From assembly GCF_016595505.1 (NCBI RefSeq), contig NZ_JAENIL010000051.1, forward strand, positions 1 to 53,569: a stretch of DNA of 53,569 nucleotides, written 5' to 3'. Of the stretch, positions 1 to 10,279 are shown piece by piece. Each line of letters opens with the position of its first letter. Position 1 is the first letter of the stretch. Under the pieces are notes generated by a model. It had not been told where the DNA came from and ran no database searches. It worked only from the letters and a program-made list of their open reading frames with translations. The position numbers and the translations under genes were made by a program. Source of the stretch: Pelagicoccus mobilis (GTDB lineage: Bacteria > Verrucomicrobiota > Verrucomicrobiia > Opitutales > Opitutaceae).

Positions 1-71
1 ATATTTTGTAGGGGAGAATCGTTGAATTGCGGAGCTCAGGTCGGCGGCGTTTTTGACGATATTGCAGCTAT

Positions 72-1154
72 ATGGATTACGAGATGAATGAACTGCTGGA
101 GCTGGTCTTCGACGAGGGGGCCTCTGACCTGCATATCCAAGTAGGCCGCCCGCCGACGATTCGTTTGCACGGAGAGATGGTTTCCGTGGACGGTCCGGAC
201 TTGACGGCGTCGGATACGGAGAAGCTCGTGCAGTCGATCACCCCGGACACCTACATCCAACAGGTTAAGACTACAGGGGGGGCGGATTTTGGTTTCGCTT
301 ACTTGGACAAGGCTCGCTTTCGCGTGAGCGTTCTTCGGGCCAAGGGTGTGTACGGGATGGTGCTTCGTCTCATTCCTGCTGACTTTATTCCGCTCGATAA
401 GATTGGTATTCCAGATAAGATCCGAGATCTGCTGTACCGCCCGCGTGGCCTGATTCTGGTGACCGGACCAACGGGGTCTGGTAAGAGTACGACTTTGGCA
501 TCGATGGTGAACTACATCAATGAGCGCCGCAGCGGCCACATCATCACGATTGAGGACCCGATCGAATACTATCACGACCACAAGAAGTGCATCGTGACGC
601 AGCGTGAGGTTGGGGTAGACGTCGATACTTTCTCGGGAGCGATCCGCTCGGCGCTTCGTCAGGATCCGGATGTGATTCTGGTGGGGGAAATGCGTGACTT
701 GGAGACCATCGAAGCCGCGATCAGCGCGGCGGAGACGGGGCACCTTGTTTTTGGCACGCTGCACACGAATAGCGCGGCTAAGACGATTGACCGTATTGTG
801 GACGCTTTCCCGGCGAACATGAAGGAGATGATCCGTACGCAGCTCGCGTCGTCGATTGTGGGTGTCATCTCACAGGTGCTTTGTAAGAAGAAGGGCGGAG
901 GTCGCGTGGCGGGTCTCGAGATTATGGTTACGACTACTTCGATCGCCGCTTTGATTCGCGACAACAAGACTTATCGCATCAACTCGGATATCCAGACGGG
1001 TGCTGCTCTTGGTATGATCCCGATGGATACGCACTTGCTCAGTCTTTACAATCAGGGGCTTATCACGCCGCGGGAGGCCTTCGAGAAGGCTCAATCGCCG
1101 GAGGATATGCTGGCTCGGTTGAGGGATTTGGGAGCCGAGGTAGAGGAGAGCTAG
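72..1154 (+). CDS. pilT: Type IV pilus retraction ATPase PilT
   Basis: Hexameric AAA-like ATPase at the cytoplasmic base of the type IV pilus that drives pilin depolymerisation and twitching. The 360 residues match PilT length. An N-terminal domain with the family phrase [12 protein letters not shown] is followed by Walker [10 protein letters not shown] (about residues 132-140), an Asp box/Walker [13 protein letters not shown] (about 198-209) and the His box [14 protein letters not shown]. The PilT-type C-terminal segment [11 protein letters not shown] followed by DIQTG separates it from the assembly ATPase PilB. An in-frame stop at 54-56 fixes the upstream limit. ATG at 72 is the first start; the ATG at 84 is possible. 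No other pilus gene is in the window. It converges on glnD across a hairpin repeat. Confidence 0.95.
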   Translation: MDYEMNELLELVFDEGASDLHIQVGRPPTIRLHGEMVSVDGPDLTASDTEKLVQSITPDTYIQQVKTTGGADFGFAYLDKARFRVSVLRAKGVYGMVLRLIPADFIPLDKIGIPDKIRDLLYRPRGLILVTGPTGSGKSTTLASMVNYINERRSGHIITIEDPIEYYHDHKKCIVTQREVGVDVDTFSGAIRSALRQDPDVILVGEMRDLETIEAAISAAETGHLVFGTLHTNSAAKTIDRIVDAFPANMKEMIRTQLASSIVGVISQVLCKKKGGGRVAGLEIMVTTTSIAALIRDNKTYRINSDIQTGAALGMIPMDTHLLSLYNQGLITPREAFEKAQSPEDMLARLRDLGAEVEES

Positions 1155-1169
1155 CTGCTTGCTTTGGGT

Positions 1170-1189
1170 GGCCGTTGGGGACAACGGCC
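1170..1189. repeat. Palindromic repeat, family A, between pilT and glnD
   Basis: Perfect 8-bp stem GGCCGTTG / CAACGGCC around the loop GGGA, flanked by GT on the left and GCTATC on the right. The same core and flanks recur at 32613-32631 and 53524-53542, and a cut-off copy begins near the window end. It lies between converging stops (1154 and 1202), so it could end transcription from both sides, but there is no T-run. Confidence 0.75.
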
Positions 1190-1201
1190 GCTATCTGTTA
1201 G

Positions 1202-4012
1202 CTATTGGTTGGCTTTCGCGTCTTCGAGCAGGGCTTTGCTGAGGCCTTCTCGGAGTTCCATCAGCTTTTGGCCGTTGGTCTCTTCTTCGGGATCGACTTC
1301 GCTGAGATAGAGCGTGTCGATCGCGATGCCGCGTTCGGTGTTGATTCGGGCGAAAGTGATATCGAAGCCGTGTAGCGAAATCTGGTGAGAGATCTGGTAG
1401 AGCAGTCCGAGGTGGTCGGGCGCTTGGACTTCGAGGATCGTTCGTTGCAGCGACAGCTCGTGGTAGACGTCGACCTGCGGCTCGAAGGATTCGGCAAGTG
1501 GATTGTCGTCACTTTTTGAGAAGATGTCGGAAGCCTCTTTGCGCATGATCTCGAGGATGCGTGGGTAGAGGTCGGCGTTGGATACGAGGGCGTCTTGCAC
1601 GGCGGCGGCGAAGGCTTCCTTGGCTTTTTCGGGATCGGAAGAGCCGCGGCCGCTTTCGGTCACGTAGAAGGTGTCGATGGCGATATGGTCGTCGCGCGAG
1701 ATGGCCTTGGCGCTGAGGATTGAGTAGCCGGCGATGTTGAGGGCTCCGGCGAGCTTGTGGAAAAGGCCGGCTCGGTCCCAGGTGACGATGTTGACGACGG
1801 TGAGGGAGCGGTTGACGTCGTGTTGCCAGTCGATGACGGGCTTGAGGGCGCCGAGCGAGTTTGCTCCGGAGATTTCTTTGATGAGCTGGTTGATCATCCG
1901 GATGTGTTGGATGATCTCGTTTTTGCCGGTGTTGATGAAGTAGCGGTCTGGGAGGAGCTTGAAATGGGCGTCGATCTCTTCGTTGCCGACGCCTTCGATT
2001 TCGATGGAGAGCAGTTCGCGTTGGGTCATCGCTTTGTGCTCCTCGTAGTGTTGCTCCAGCTTGCCTTCTGCTTTGAAAACGTCGAGCGCGCGGCGGTAGA
2101 GAGTGCGGTGGAGGGTGTCCTTGTACTGGTTCCAGAGGCCTGCCGCGGTGCCTTTCGCGTCACAGAAAGTGTGAACGTAGAGCAGGCGGAGGTACTCGGG
2201 AGACTCGACCTGTTCTGCGAATGCTTTGGCGGTGTCTGGATCATCTATGTCGAACCTCTGCCAAAACCGCGCCATTTGCAGATGGTTTTTGATAATAAAT
2301 CGGACGGAAGCCTGATTTTTTTCATCGATCTGCAGGCGATCGAGGATGGGGTCGGCGATTTCGACGCCGGAGTCGGCGTGGTTTCGGATGCCTTTGGCTT
2401 TGCCGATGTCGTGCAGAAGGAGGATGAGATAGATTAGATTTGGTAATCTCAGTTCGTGCAACGCTTCACGGTAGGGACGGTAGATCCCGTCGGGGTTTGA
2501 AAAAATTTCATCAAGCTCCCTTATAGTATGAAGGGTATGCACGTCCGCTGTATAACGGTGGTAGTACTCGTGCTGGACGAGGCAGGTGAGTTTTCCCCAC
2601 TCGGGAATGAAGGCGCCGAGGACGCCGAGCTCGTGCATCTCGTTGAGAGTTGGGTACACGTTTCCGGTTTCCTGCATGATGGTGCGGAAACTGAGGTTTG
2701 CCTCGGGGGATTCGCGAACGGCGTCGTCGATGAGATGGAGCGATGATCGAATTAGTGCATTGAGCTCAAAATCTATCTCGACGTTGTTTTGCTGGCTGTG
2801 GCGGAAGATGCGGATGAGCCGGTTGGGCTCTTCTTCGAAGACGTTCTTTTCGTCGAAGGTGATTTCCTGGCCGCGGATGAGGAAGCCGTCGACGCGCTTG
2901 ACGCGTTCCTTGCGTCGGGCGAGCAGGAAGCTTTTTACGGATTGGAAAGCGCTTTTGGAGGTTTCCTTGGATGTCAGAGCGAGGCGTTTCTCGATGTTTT
3001 TGGAAACGCGGTAGATGACCTGGGCGTGCTTGTAGTAGTCGCGCATGAAGCCCTCGACGCGCTCGAGGATATCGCGTTGCTTGTAGCCGAGCCGGTAGGC
3101 GACCTTGGGCTGTAGCTCGAGGGAGAGCAGGTCGGAGGGGCGCTTGAGGCGGAAGTGGAGCTCGTTGCGGACGCGGATCAGGAACTCGTAGGCGGCGAGG
3201 ATTTCGGAGTGCTCCTTCTTGCTGAGGTAATTGAGCGGTACGAGGCCTGCCATGTGCTTCAGGTTGAGGCGAACCTGGGCCATCCAAAGCGTATTGTGGT
3301 AGTCGCGTAGACCACCCACGCCTCCCTTAATGTCCGGCTCTTGCATATAGATGCTGCCTCCAAACTTGGCTCGGCGGCTGCGCTGGTCTTCGAGGCGCTG
3401 GGCGATGTAGCCTTTGGGGTTCTCCTTGCGGTAGAAGAGCTGGTAGGAGGTTTGGAAACCTTCGAAAAGGGGCTCGGATCCGCAAATGAGGCGGGCTTCG
3501 AGGAGGGCGGTTTTGGTCTGGATGTCGGCTCTGGCCTCCTTGAAGGCTTCATCCACGGAGCGACTGGAGTGTCCGACCTTCAGCCCGGCGTCCCACAGTG
3601 GGTAGAGAACTTCCTGGACGAGGTATTCTTGGGCTTTTTCCAGGAGGCTTGCGTCTGTATCGGATGGATACAGGAACATGATGTCGATGTCGCTGAGGGG
3701 GCAAAGCTCCTCGCGGCCATAGCCGCCGAGCGCGACCACGCTGATGGCGATGTCCGAATGGCTGATGAACTCCTGCACGCCTTTGATCGCGGGATCGGCG
3801 AGTTGGGCGATAAGGGCGTCGATCATTATGGAGCGGGCCTTGGCTATTTCGAGTCCAGGGGCTGCTTTGCGGTGTTCTGCTTTGATGGCTTCGGTCCCGG
3901 ACTGGAGGAAGCTCTTGAGGGCGGCCAGTTTTTCGGCGGGCTTGGTCTCGGCGTTGAAGGCCAGGTGGCTGGCGACTTCGTTCTTCAGTCGTTTGGCAAA
4001 AGCTTGAATCAT
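1202..4012 (-). CDS. glnD: Bifunctional PII uridylyltransferase/uridylyl-removing enzyme GlnD
   Basis: Cytoplasmic nitrogen sensor that uridylylates PII proteins when glutamine is low and removes UMP when it is high. The 936 residues are near the usual 850-950. Domains in order: nucleotidyltransferase with GGYGREEL at residues 96-103 and the catalytic pair in SDIDI (Asp108, Asp110); a helical linker; an HD domain with LLLHDIGKAKG near residue 530 for UMP removal; and two C-terminal ACT domains (about 735-815 and 855-925) that bind glutamine. The start MIQAFAKRLK is the first available. No PII gene (glnB/glnK) occurs in the window, so its partner must be elsewhere. Confidence 0.95.
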   Translation of the reverse strand: MIQAFAKRLKNEVASHLAFNAETKPAEKLAALKSFLQSGTEAIKAEHRKAAPGLEIAKARSIMIDALIAQLADPAIKGVQEFISHSDIAISVVALGGYGREELCPLSDIDIMFLYPSDTDASLLEKAQEYLVQEVLYPLWDAGLKVGHSSRSVDEAFKEARADIQTKTALLEARLICGSEPLFEGFQTSYQLFYRKENPKGYIAQRLEDQRSRRAKFGGSIYMQEPDIKGGVGGLRDYHNTLWMAQVRLNLKHMAGLVPLNYLSKKEHSEILAAYEFLIRVRNELHFRLKRPSDLLSLELQPKVAYRLGYKQRDILERVEGFMRDYYKHAQVIYRVSKNIEKRLALTSKETSKSAFQSVKSFLLARRKERVKRVDGFLIRGQEITFDEKNVFEEEPNRLIRIFRHSQQNNVEIDFELNALIRSSLHLIDDAVRESPEANLSFRTIMQETGNVYPTLNEMHELGVLGAFIPEWGKLTCLVQHEYYHRYTADVHTLHTIRELDEIFSNPDGIYRPYREALHELRLPNLIYLILLLHDIGKAKGIRNHADSGVEIADPILDRLQIDEKNQASVRFIIKNHLQMARFWQRFDIDDPDTAKAFAEQVESPEYLRLLYVHTFCDAKGTAAGLWNQYKDTLHRTLYRRALDVFKAEGKLEQHYEEHKAMTQRELLSIEIEGVGNEEIDAHFKLLPDRYFINTGKNEIIQHIRMINQLIKEISGANSLGALKPVIDWQHDVNRSLTVVNIVTWDRAGLFHKLAGALNIAGYSILSAKAISRDDHIAIDTFYVTESGRGSSDPEKAKEAFAAAVQDALVSNADLYPRILEIMRKEASDIFSKSDDNPLAESFEPQVDVYHELSLQRTILEVQAPDHLGLLYQISHQISLHGFDITFARINTERGIAIDTLYLSEVDPEEETNGQKLMELREGLSKALLEDAKANQ

Positions 4013-4119
4013 TGCAGGGATCGATTGGGGAGCGTTTGTGCGGCTCCGCTCGGATTTGCAGCAAGGGGGATTAGGCTTTTGGGGTCAACAGCAAGCTACG
4101 CGTGAGGTGTCTTCCGCGT

Positions 4120-4158
4120 AAAAAGCTCAGGTGAATCCCAGCTGCCTGACTGGGATTC
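4120..4158 (-). terminator. Rho-independent terminator after the macroglobulin gene
   Basis: Perfect 9-bp inverted repeat GAATCCCAG (4133-4141) / CTGGGATTC (4150-4158) with an 8-nt loop. On the minus strand it is followed about 8 nt later by a run of five T (A-run at 4120-4124). It begins just past the stop at 4163. Confidence 0.75.
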
Positions 4159-4162
4159 GGGG

Positions 4163-7100
4163 CTATTTGACTTCGATGACAGTGCTTTGGGAGTGGCTGT
4201 TGAACTCGGGGGCGTACATGCACTGGACTTGGGCGATTCCGGATTGGTAGCGGCCGCGGAGCTGGATGCGTGTGGCGTATTCGAAGACGTAGGTGCCTTT
4301 GGGGAGGTGGGAAATGAAAAAGTGGCTGGCGGCGTCGCGGGTGCTCTCGTAGTAGCCGAGTCCGTCTTGGTAGCGGTAGCCGCTGAGGACGTTTACTGGT
4401 TCGGTTCCGCTGCCGCGCTGGTCCTTGAGGTGGAGGTACTCCATGTCGCGGTCGCTTCGAAGCTCGAGGCGGACGACGAGCTCGTCGCCTACGGAGAGGG
4501 GACCGGTGACTGGCTTTAGAGCGGGGCCGTTGGCTGTGTTTTGTCTTACGAAGAGTGTCTTTTTGAGGGTAAGAGGGGTGCCTTCGTAGGGGGTGACTTT
4601 GCTCATGTCTTCGAGGTACTGCCAATGCACGCTGCCCCAGCTCACGCCCGCGTCTGTCTTGGTGGTGGTGACTCGGCCCATGTCGGGGGTGATCTCGTCG
4701 CGGCTCAAGGTCTCGGCGTAGTAACCGGTGCCGGCTTCCACATGTTTCGGTTCGATGAGACGTTCGCCGAGCGAGACTTTCACGAGCGCGTCGCTAGCTA
4801 AGAGGTCGTCGCCTTGCAGGAGAAGGGAGTAAACGGCGTCGGCAGTCGCTTTGGTCGTTTTCCAGTTTTGGGTTTGTTTCTGTTTGAGCAGCCAGACCTT
4901 TAGTTTTTCGACGGTTGGGCGGTCTTGGGTGATTTCGGCGAAGGCTTCGATCATCATGGCCTGAGTTTCGATGGGAGCGCGGTACCACCACCAGCTCGGC
5001 TTGTTGTCGGCCCAATACATGCCGAGCTCTTCGGAAGACTGGCTTCGCTCCTTGAGCGACTTGATTATCGCGGTTGCGGTGTCGGTATCGCCAAACCGGT
5101 TGAGAGCGATCGCGAGTTGCGCTTCGGTTTGTAGGCTGGAGGCTCCGTTCCAATGCCGTGCTCCTTGCTGGAGGAAAAAGTCGAAGGCTTGGCGGCTCTC
5201 GGCGGAAATGGGATTGTCTTCTAGGAAGAAACTTCGTCCGTAGAGGTAGAGTATCTCGTAATGAGATGGTGAATACTTGGATGGAGAATCGTATTCCTCT
5301 TGAATGGTAGCGAAGCGTTTTTGTATCCAGTTGTCGAGACTGGGGAGTGCCATTAGAGCTGGCGAAGCATCTATGTCTGCTCCGAGGTGGCGGAGTCGTC
5401 CGAAACCGGTGACCAGATAGAGTGTGATGTAGTCACTGGAAGGTCCGCCGGGGAACCAGGACCAGCGTCCGTCTCCTGTTTGTCGCTGGGCCAGCTTTTG
5501 CAAGGCTCGACGTGACTCGTTGGCCAGACGGTTTTCGTCGAAGAGGATGCCGACTTGGCGTCGAGCTTCGCTTTCGTCATCGGCTTGGCGAAGCCAAGGT
5601 GTCTCTTCGATAAGGACGGACTTGAGCTCTTGGTTCTTCTCGAGAGGGCTGTCTAGTGCGGGCGTGTTTTTCCAGAGCTCGAAGACGCGTCGGATTTTGG
5701 GGTCGGAGTTGGCTATGTGGGCTGCGAGCGTGTTGGCGTAGTAGCGGTTGAAAAGCTGTTCGCTACACTCGTGCGGGTACTCCATCAAGTAGGGCAGGGC
5801 CATGACCGCGTACCAAGCGGGCTGGGAAACCATCTGTACGGTGAGGCTTTGGTTTTGCAACGTGTCAGACTGGTCGGACTCGATGAGCTTTTTGAGTTCG
5901 AACTCCGTTTTTCCCGCGTCGCGAATTGGTAGTGGAAGGGACTCGGTTACGAGTATCCGTCTACTGAGTACGGGGAGAAATCCTTCTTCTCCGTCGCTGA
6001 GCGTATCGGTCCCTCCAATGGCTTTGTAGGTGAGTACGCCTGCTCCATCGGGCACTTTGATTCGCCATGAGTAGCTGCGTGATTGTTTGGCAGGAACTGT
6101 GAAGCTTTTTTCGTTGGAGAGATTCTGAAGTTTCTCATCGGCGGAATCGAGCGTCGCTGCATCCGAAAAGCTGAGACGCAGTCGACCTGTTTGCTTGCTG
6201 TCAGACTGGTTGGATACTTTGACGGTGAATTCGACCTCATCGCCTTCTCTAAGGAATCGGGGCGGGTTGGGTTCTACCATCAAGTCCTTGGCGGTGATCG
6301 CGGTATCAGCAAGCAGGCCTGATCGAAGGTTTTGGTCATGAGCGAATCCTAGGAAACACCATTTGGTGAGGGCTTCTGGCATCGTGAATTGGATTTTCAC
6401 AATACCGTTTTCGTCGCTTATGAGGTGTGGATAGAAGAAAGCGGTTTCGGCGAGGTTTTTTCTGGCGGCGACTTGGGAGAGGTCTGGTTTGTTTGAGTTC
6501 CCAGGTGTGAAGGCTAGGGCGACACCTGACTCTGCGGAGCCTGCATCAGCCAAAGAATCTTTGCTAACGGAGAGTGTCGGTTCAGCTGGGGGAGGGGGTG
6601 CGGACCTTAATCTGCTGCCTGCCAATGTTTGAACAGGAGCGTATCCATCGCTCGCACTGAAGGGCGAGAGCTCGAAGACCTCTTCGTCGCTTCCGTAGTT
6701 TATGAATCGGGATAGGCTTGTAGGGAAATCTCGATACCACAAATCGATCGGCAGGTTCTTTCGTTCCCAGCGGCCGAATTGATGTTGGAACGATTGAGCG
6801 GTGTTGATGAACTCACTGCTTCGATAGAAGCTCTCGAAACGGAACGCTCCAATCGTCTGAAACCACAGGTGTTGCTTGTATTGGTCTAGGGAGGCGTCGT
6901 AGAGGGTGGCGACCATTTCGGCCGCCGCTGTTTCTGAGTCGGGACCAGATACGATGGCGGTCCAGGTTTCCGGTTTTCCGGGATCTAATTTTGAACGGAA
7001 GCGTTCCCATTTGACGCTGAGTTGTTTGTTGGTCCAGGGGACTTGGATGAGGCGACGTTCGAGGTAGGCCCGGTTTTCGCGTACATAAGTGACGAGGAGA

Positions 7101-10100
7101 GAAAGTCCGCCTCTGTCCTTTTCGGTAATTGGAATTTGGATGCGTGTCTGCGTGGACTCAGGTTCTGTCCAGAAACTGTCGATTGTCTCACCGTCGCGTT
7201 TGATTTCGACGAAGGCTTGGCCGCTCGAATAGCCGGTGCCCCAAATGAATTCCGCGGTATCGCCGGGGGCGTGCTCTTGGTCGGATGTGCTGAGAAAATT
7301 GGGGATTTTCGTGGCGAACGTATCGTTTTGCGGATCGATGACGTTGAACGTGTATTGGGCGGTGAATGCGTTTCCGAAGCGATCCTTCCCCTTAAACTCT
7401 GCTCGGTAGGGGCCTGGCTTGAGCCGTTTCTCTACGGTTGCTGAGCCAGTCTGGTCGGTCTTTATCTTGTTTTTGGAAACCTGCTTTGCGTTTTCCCAAG
7501 TACGAGGTTCGGTGGGTGAAAACGCTTGGAGGTCTTTGGCGATGTTTGGGCGCAATCGATGCCTTAGCTGCAAGGGGGCTCTTCTCGCTTCCTTGGGTTG
7601 TTTGAGTTGGTAGATGGTTAGGGTGCCTGAAGACTTTTGCGGTTGCTGGTCGAGGGAGCTTGTTTGGACTTTTATGTGAACGGGAGCGTTGCTTGTCTGC
7701 AAATCAGCGATCTGCAGCTGCGCCTGAAGGGCTGTGTACCCGATGCGTAGAGTGTGCTGGGTCGAACGCGTCTCGCCGGCGGAATCGGTAACGTCGGCGT
7801 AGATCGTGTAGTTAAATATTGGTTCGTTTGACTGCGGGACGGATTTGTCTGGCGTAGCGTTAAATTGGATACTGAAGGTTCCATCGGCTTCGCTGATGGC
7901 GTTGCCGTGGGCGATGGCTTTGCTTGAGCTGGGGAACCACCACCAGCACCAGCGAGGAAGCTGGGTGTTGCGTTCCACGCGCCAGTTGACCTTTGCTCCG
8001 TCGATAGGAGTCCCTGTGTAGGCTGTCGCTTTTCCGGTTAAGGATACGGTGGCGTCGAGTTTAGGGGCTTGGTTGGGAGGCGTGAGTTCTACTTGGAATT
8101 TGGGGCGTTTGTACTCTTCGACGTTGAAGTAGGTCGAGCCGTGGATCGGGCCGTCGCTGACTATTGAGAAGGAGCCTGTAAGGCCGTTTGCGGGAATCGT
8201 GAAGCTGCCGCTGAAGGAACCGAAGTCGTTTGTTTCGTGACGCCTGGCGGCGACTTCCTGATGATTGGCATCGCGGAAGGATATCTTAATATTTCGATTG
8301 GGGAGAGTGGTGTATTCGCCTTTTGCTCGGTGCGACGAGTGAGCGATCGCCTTGTAGTGGACGGTTTGGCCTGGACGATAAAGAGCGCGGTCGGTGAAGA
8401 AGCTTAGTCTTCTGTCTGCGGTTTGGCGGCTTCGATGGCTATTGATCCAGATCGGATTCTTATTCGTTAATTCGTGCCCGTCGTGGATGGCTCGTATGAA
8501 GGTGCTTTCGTTGTCGAAGGTGCTGGGGACGGAGAAGGCTCCGGATTTGTCGGAGTGGACGGTGAGTCTCTTTTTTAGACCGCTGTTTTGTCGATGGGTC
8601 CAGATCTCGACTTCTGCTCCCTCTATCGGTGTTCCTTTTAATGCGTCGAGTACGAGGCCTTTGAGCGGAGTGCCAGGCTGGTTTCTATCCAAAACGAGGG
8701 CGAGATCGCTGACGCAGATATAGCTGGATGAAACTTGATTGTCTTCTTCTGTGAAGTCTGGCGTGTGGCTGGCGAGGATGACGTAGTATCCGGGAGCGAG
8801 GGTTGTGGGAGCGGCGATTTTCTCAATGCGGCTTTTGAAATCGTTGGTGGGAGGGAGTTGCTCTGACCACGCTGAGCTTGGTTGCTCACTTAGTTTTTCT
8901 TGTATCCAATCTTTTGATCCACTTCTAGTGGAGACCCTTACATCTGCGGGGAATTTCACTTGATAGGCACGGAAGTGGACCTCGGTCAGGTTCTTGTATT
9001 CAAGATCCAGGGTAGGCCATGGAGCGTTCCAGACGTATTCGGTTTGTAGGAAGGAGTCCTTTTTCTCGATGTGTTGGATAGTGTTGTAGCAGAGTTTTCC
9101 TCCGATGCTGTCGGGGTATCGGTTCCAGCCCTGTTTTGCGATTTTGTGAGCTTCAAGGGGTGCGTTGTTTTTGAGGTGGGCTTCAGCGAGTCGGTTTAGG
9201 ATGAGGGAGCTGATTTCGTGGTTGCTCGCTTCACGAGCGAGGCGCTCGAGCTCTGAGATATAGCGCGAGAGAACGTCTTCGCCGAAGGCGATGTTGGAGA
9301 CGTAGCGGAGGCGAGATAGGTTGGCGTCGTAGTGGGCTGCTGGACTTTGTGCCAGCGTGTTGGAGCGGAGCAGATCCTGGTAGACTTTGACTGATTTGAA
9401 CTCGGGGGAGTAGGTATCCGGTTTTTGGGGATTCCAGCTAAGGAACTCGTCGACATCGCCGAGAGCTGGACCGTCCGCATCGATGATAAGGGAAAACTCG
9501 GCTTCGATCATGCCTTGTTCTCCGGCTTCGTAGAATTGGAGGGCTTGGTGGGCGATGAACTCGTAGAGGGTGGGGCGGTAGGCGTCGGGCGCGGAGGTGG
9601 GACCGAGAAAGGTGTTGTAGTTTTGGATTGGGGTGGCTTTGAGTTGTTTTTCGTACGAGAGGGCGGCGGTGAATTGCTCGTCGATTTCGATGAGGAGTCG
9701 CTTCAGGTCCCAGGTACGGAAGTCGTCTCCTTGATCGCCTGCGATTTGGTTGCGGTCGAAGAACTGCCAGCGGTGTTTTTTAAAGTAGTCCCAGTAGGAG
9801 TGGGCTAGCATGGCGTGGAGGAAGGGTTTTAGTTCGGGGCTGGCGGAGGTTAGGGTTTGTCTGAGGCGGTTGATGCCTTCGCCTTGGTCCGAGCCTGCGA
9901 TCTGGTTTTCGAAGCCGATCTTTTTGCTAATCGCTTTGATCGCTTCGGCTGGAGCTTCTTCGGCAAGGGCGCTTTCGATGATTGCGTCGAGGTGGGTGAT
10001 GGCGGTGCGCGGGAGGTTTTGCGATTCGGCGTCGGCGACCTTTTGCCAGAGCTCGTCTCGAGTCTGGGCAGAGATCGAGAGGCAAAGGGCTAGCAAGGAT

Positions 10101-10135
10101 AGGAGGGTAAGGGGGAGGCGAAGAATTGTATTCAT
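4163..10135 (-). CDS. Large bacterial alpha-2-macroglobulin with thioester motif
   Basis: Predicted secreted or periplasmic protease trap of 1990 residues. It has a Sec signal peptide (basic start, then LPLTLLSLLALCLSISAQT) without a usable lipobox. An N-terminal helical region of several hundred residues is followed by the MG2-like segment FTDRALYRPGQTVHYKA near residue 578, a proline-rich linker near 1181, and the A2M domain phrase ALTKWCFLGFAHDQNLRSG near 1265. The thioester motif is CSEQ, with Cys1457 in YPHECSEQLFNRYYA. An alpha-alpha toroid thioester domain and a C-terminal receptor-binding-like domain follow. Homologues are often paired with a peptidoglycan glycosyltransferase (PbpC); none is adjacent here. 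The gene is monocistronic, with a terminator after it and satP's terminator before it. Confidence 0.88.
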   Translation of the reverse strand: MNTILRLPLTLLSLLALCLSISAQTRDELWQKVADAESQNLPRTAITHLDAIIESALAEEAPAEAIKAISKKIGFENQIAGSDQGEGINRLRQTLTSASPELKPFLHAMLAHSYWDYFKKHRWQFFDRNQIAGDQGDDFRTWDLKRLLIEIDEQFTAALSYEKQLKATPIQNYNTFLGPTSAPDAYRPTLYEFIAHQALQFYEAGEQGMIEAEFSLIIDADGPALGDVDEFLSWNPQKPDTYSPEFKSVKVYQDLLRSNTLAQSPAAHYDANLSRLRYVSNIAFGEDVLSRYISELERLAREASNHEISSLILNRLAEAHLKNNAPLEAHKIAKQGWNRYPDSIGGKLCYNTIQHIEKKDSFLQTEYVWNAPWPTLDLEYKNLTEVHFRAYQVKFPADVRVSTRSGSKDWIQEKLSEQPSSAWSEQLPPTNDFKSRIEKIAAPTTLAPGYYVILASHTPDFTEEDNQVSSSYICVSDLALVLDRNQPGTPLKGLVLDALKGTPIEGAEVEIWTHRQNSGLKKRLTVHSDKSGAFSVPSTFDNESTFIRAIHDGHELTNKNPIWINSHRSRQTADRRLSFFTDRALYRPGQTVHYKAIAHSSHRAKGEYTTLPNRNIKISFRDANHQEVAARRHETNDFGSFSGSFTIPANGLTGSFSIVSDGPIHGSTYFNVEEYKRPKFQVELTPPNQAPKLDATVSLTGKATAYTGTPIDGAKVNWRVERNTQLPRWCWWWFPSSSKAIAHGNAISEADGTFSIQFNATPDKSVPQSNEPIFNYTIYADVTDSAGETRSTQHTLRIGYTALQAQLQIADLQTSNAPVHIKVQTSSLDQQPQKSSGTLTIYQLKQPKEARRAPLQLRHRLRPNIAKDLQAFSPTEPRTWENAKQVSKNKIKTDQTGSATVEKRLKPGPYRAEFKGKDRFGNAFTAQYTFNVIDPQNDTFATKIPNFLSTSDQEHAPGDTAEFIWGTGYSSGQAFVEIKRDGETIDSFWTEPESTQTRIQIPITEKDRGGLSLLVTYVRENRAYLERRLIQVPWTNKQLSVKWERFRSKLDPGKPETWTAIVSGPDSETAAAEMVATLYDASLDQYKQHLWFQTIGAFRFESFYRSSEFINTAQSFQHQFGRWERKNLPIDLWYRDFPTSLSRFINYGSDEEVFELSPFSASDGYAPVQTLAGSRLRSAPPPPAEPTLSVSKDSLADAGSAESGVALAFTPGNSNKPDLSQVAARKNLAETAFFYPHLISDENGIVKIQFTMPEALTKWCFLGFAHDQNLRSGLLADTAITAKDLMVEPNPPRFLREGDEVEFTVKVSNQSDSKQTGRLRLSFSDAATLDSADEKLQNLSNEKSFTVPAKQSRSYSWRIKVPDGAGVLTYKAIGGTDTLSDGEEGFLPVLSRRILVTESLPLPIRDAGKTEFELKKLIESDQSDTLQNQSLTVQMVSQPAWYAVMALPYLMEYPHECSEQLFNRYYANTLAAHIANSDPKIRRVFELWKNTPALDSPLEKNQELKSVLIEETPWLRQADDESEARRQVGILFDENRLANESRRALQKLAQRQTGDGRWSWFPGGPSSDYITLYLVTGFGRLRHLGADIDASPALMALPSLDNWIQKRFATIQEEYDSPSKYSPSHYEILYLYGRSFFLEDNPISAESRQAFDFFLQQGARHWNGASSLQTEAQLAIALNRFGDTDTATAIIKSLKERSQSSEELGMYWADNKPSWWWYRAPIETQAMMIEAFAEITQDRPTVEKLKVWLLKQKQTQNWKTTKATADAVYSLLLQGDDLLASDALVKVSLGERLIEPKHVEAGTGYYAETLSRDEITPDMGRVTTTKTDAGVSWGSVHWQYLEDMSKVTPYEGTPLTLKKTLFVRQNTANGPALKPVTGPLSVGDELVVRLELRSDRDMEYLHLKDQRGSGTEPVNVLSGYRYQDGLGYYESTRDAASHFFISHLPKGTYVFEYATRIQLRGRYQSGIAQVQCMYAPEFNSHSQSTVIEVK

Positions 10136-10220
10136 AGCTGGCTCACAGCTTTTACGGGGTAGCGTTGGATTGGGATTTCGTATTTTGGACAGCGTCGCGG
10201 CGATTAGGTTACCGAACGAT

Positions 10221-10248
10221 AAAAAAGGCGTCTCGGAGTTCGAGACGC
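10221..10248 (-). terminator. Rho-independent terminator of satP
   Basis: Perfect 8-bp stem GCGTCTCG / CGAGACGC (10228-10235 and 10241-10248), loop GAGTT on the plus strand. In the minus direction it is followed by CC and six T (A-run at 10221-10226). It lies 31 nt past the satP stop. Confidence 0.9.
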
Positions 10249-10279
10249 TTGGGTGAGTGGGACTGAGGGTTGTGGATGA

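Noticed and set aside
1757-2437. 226-residue acidic ORF opposite glnD
   Set aside because: Shadow frame of glnD with no domain; the same holds for the other long antisense frames over glnD, the dehydrogenase and ftsK.
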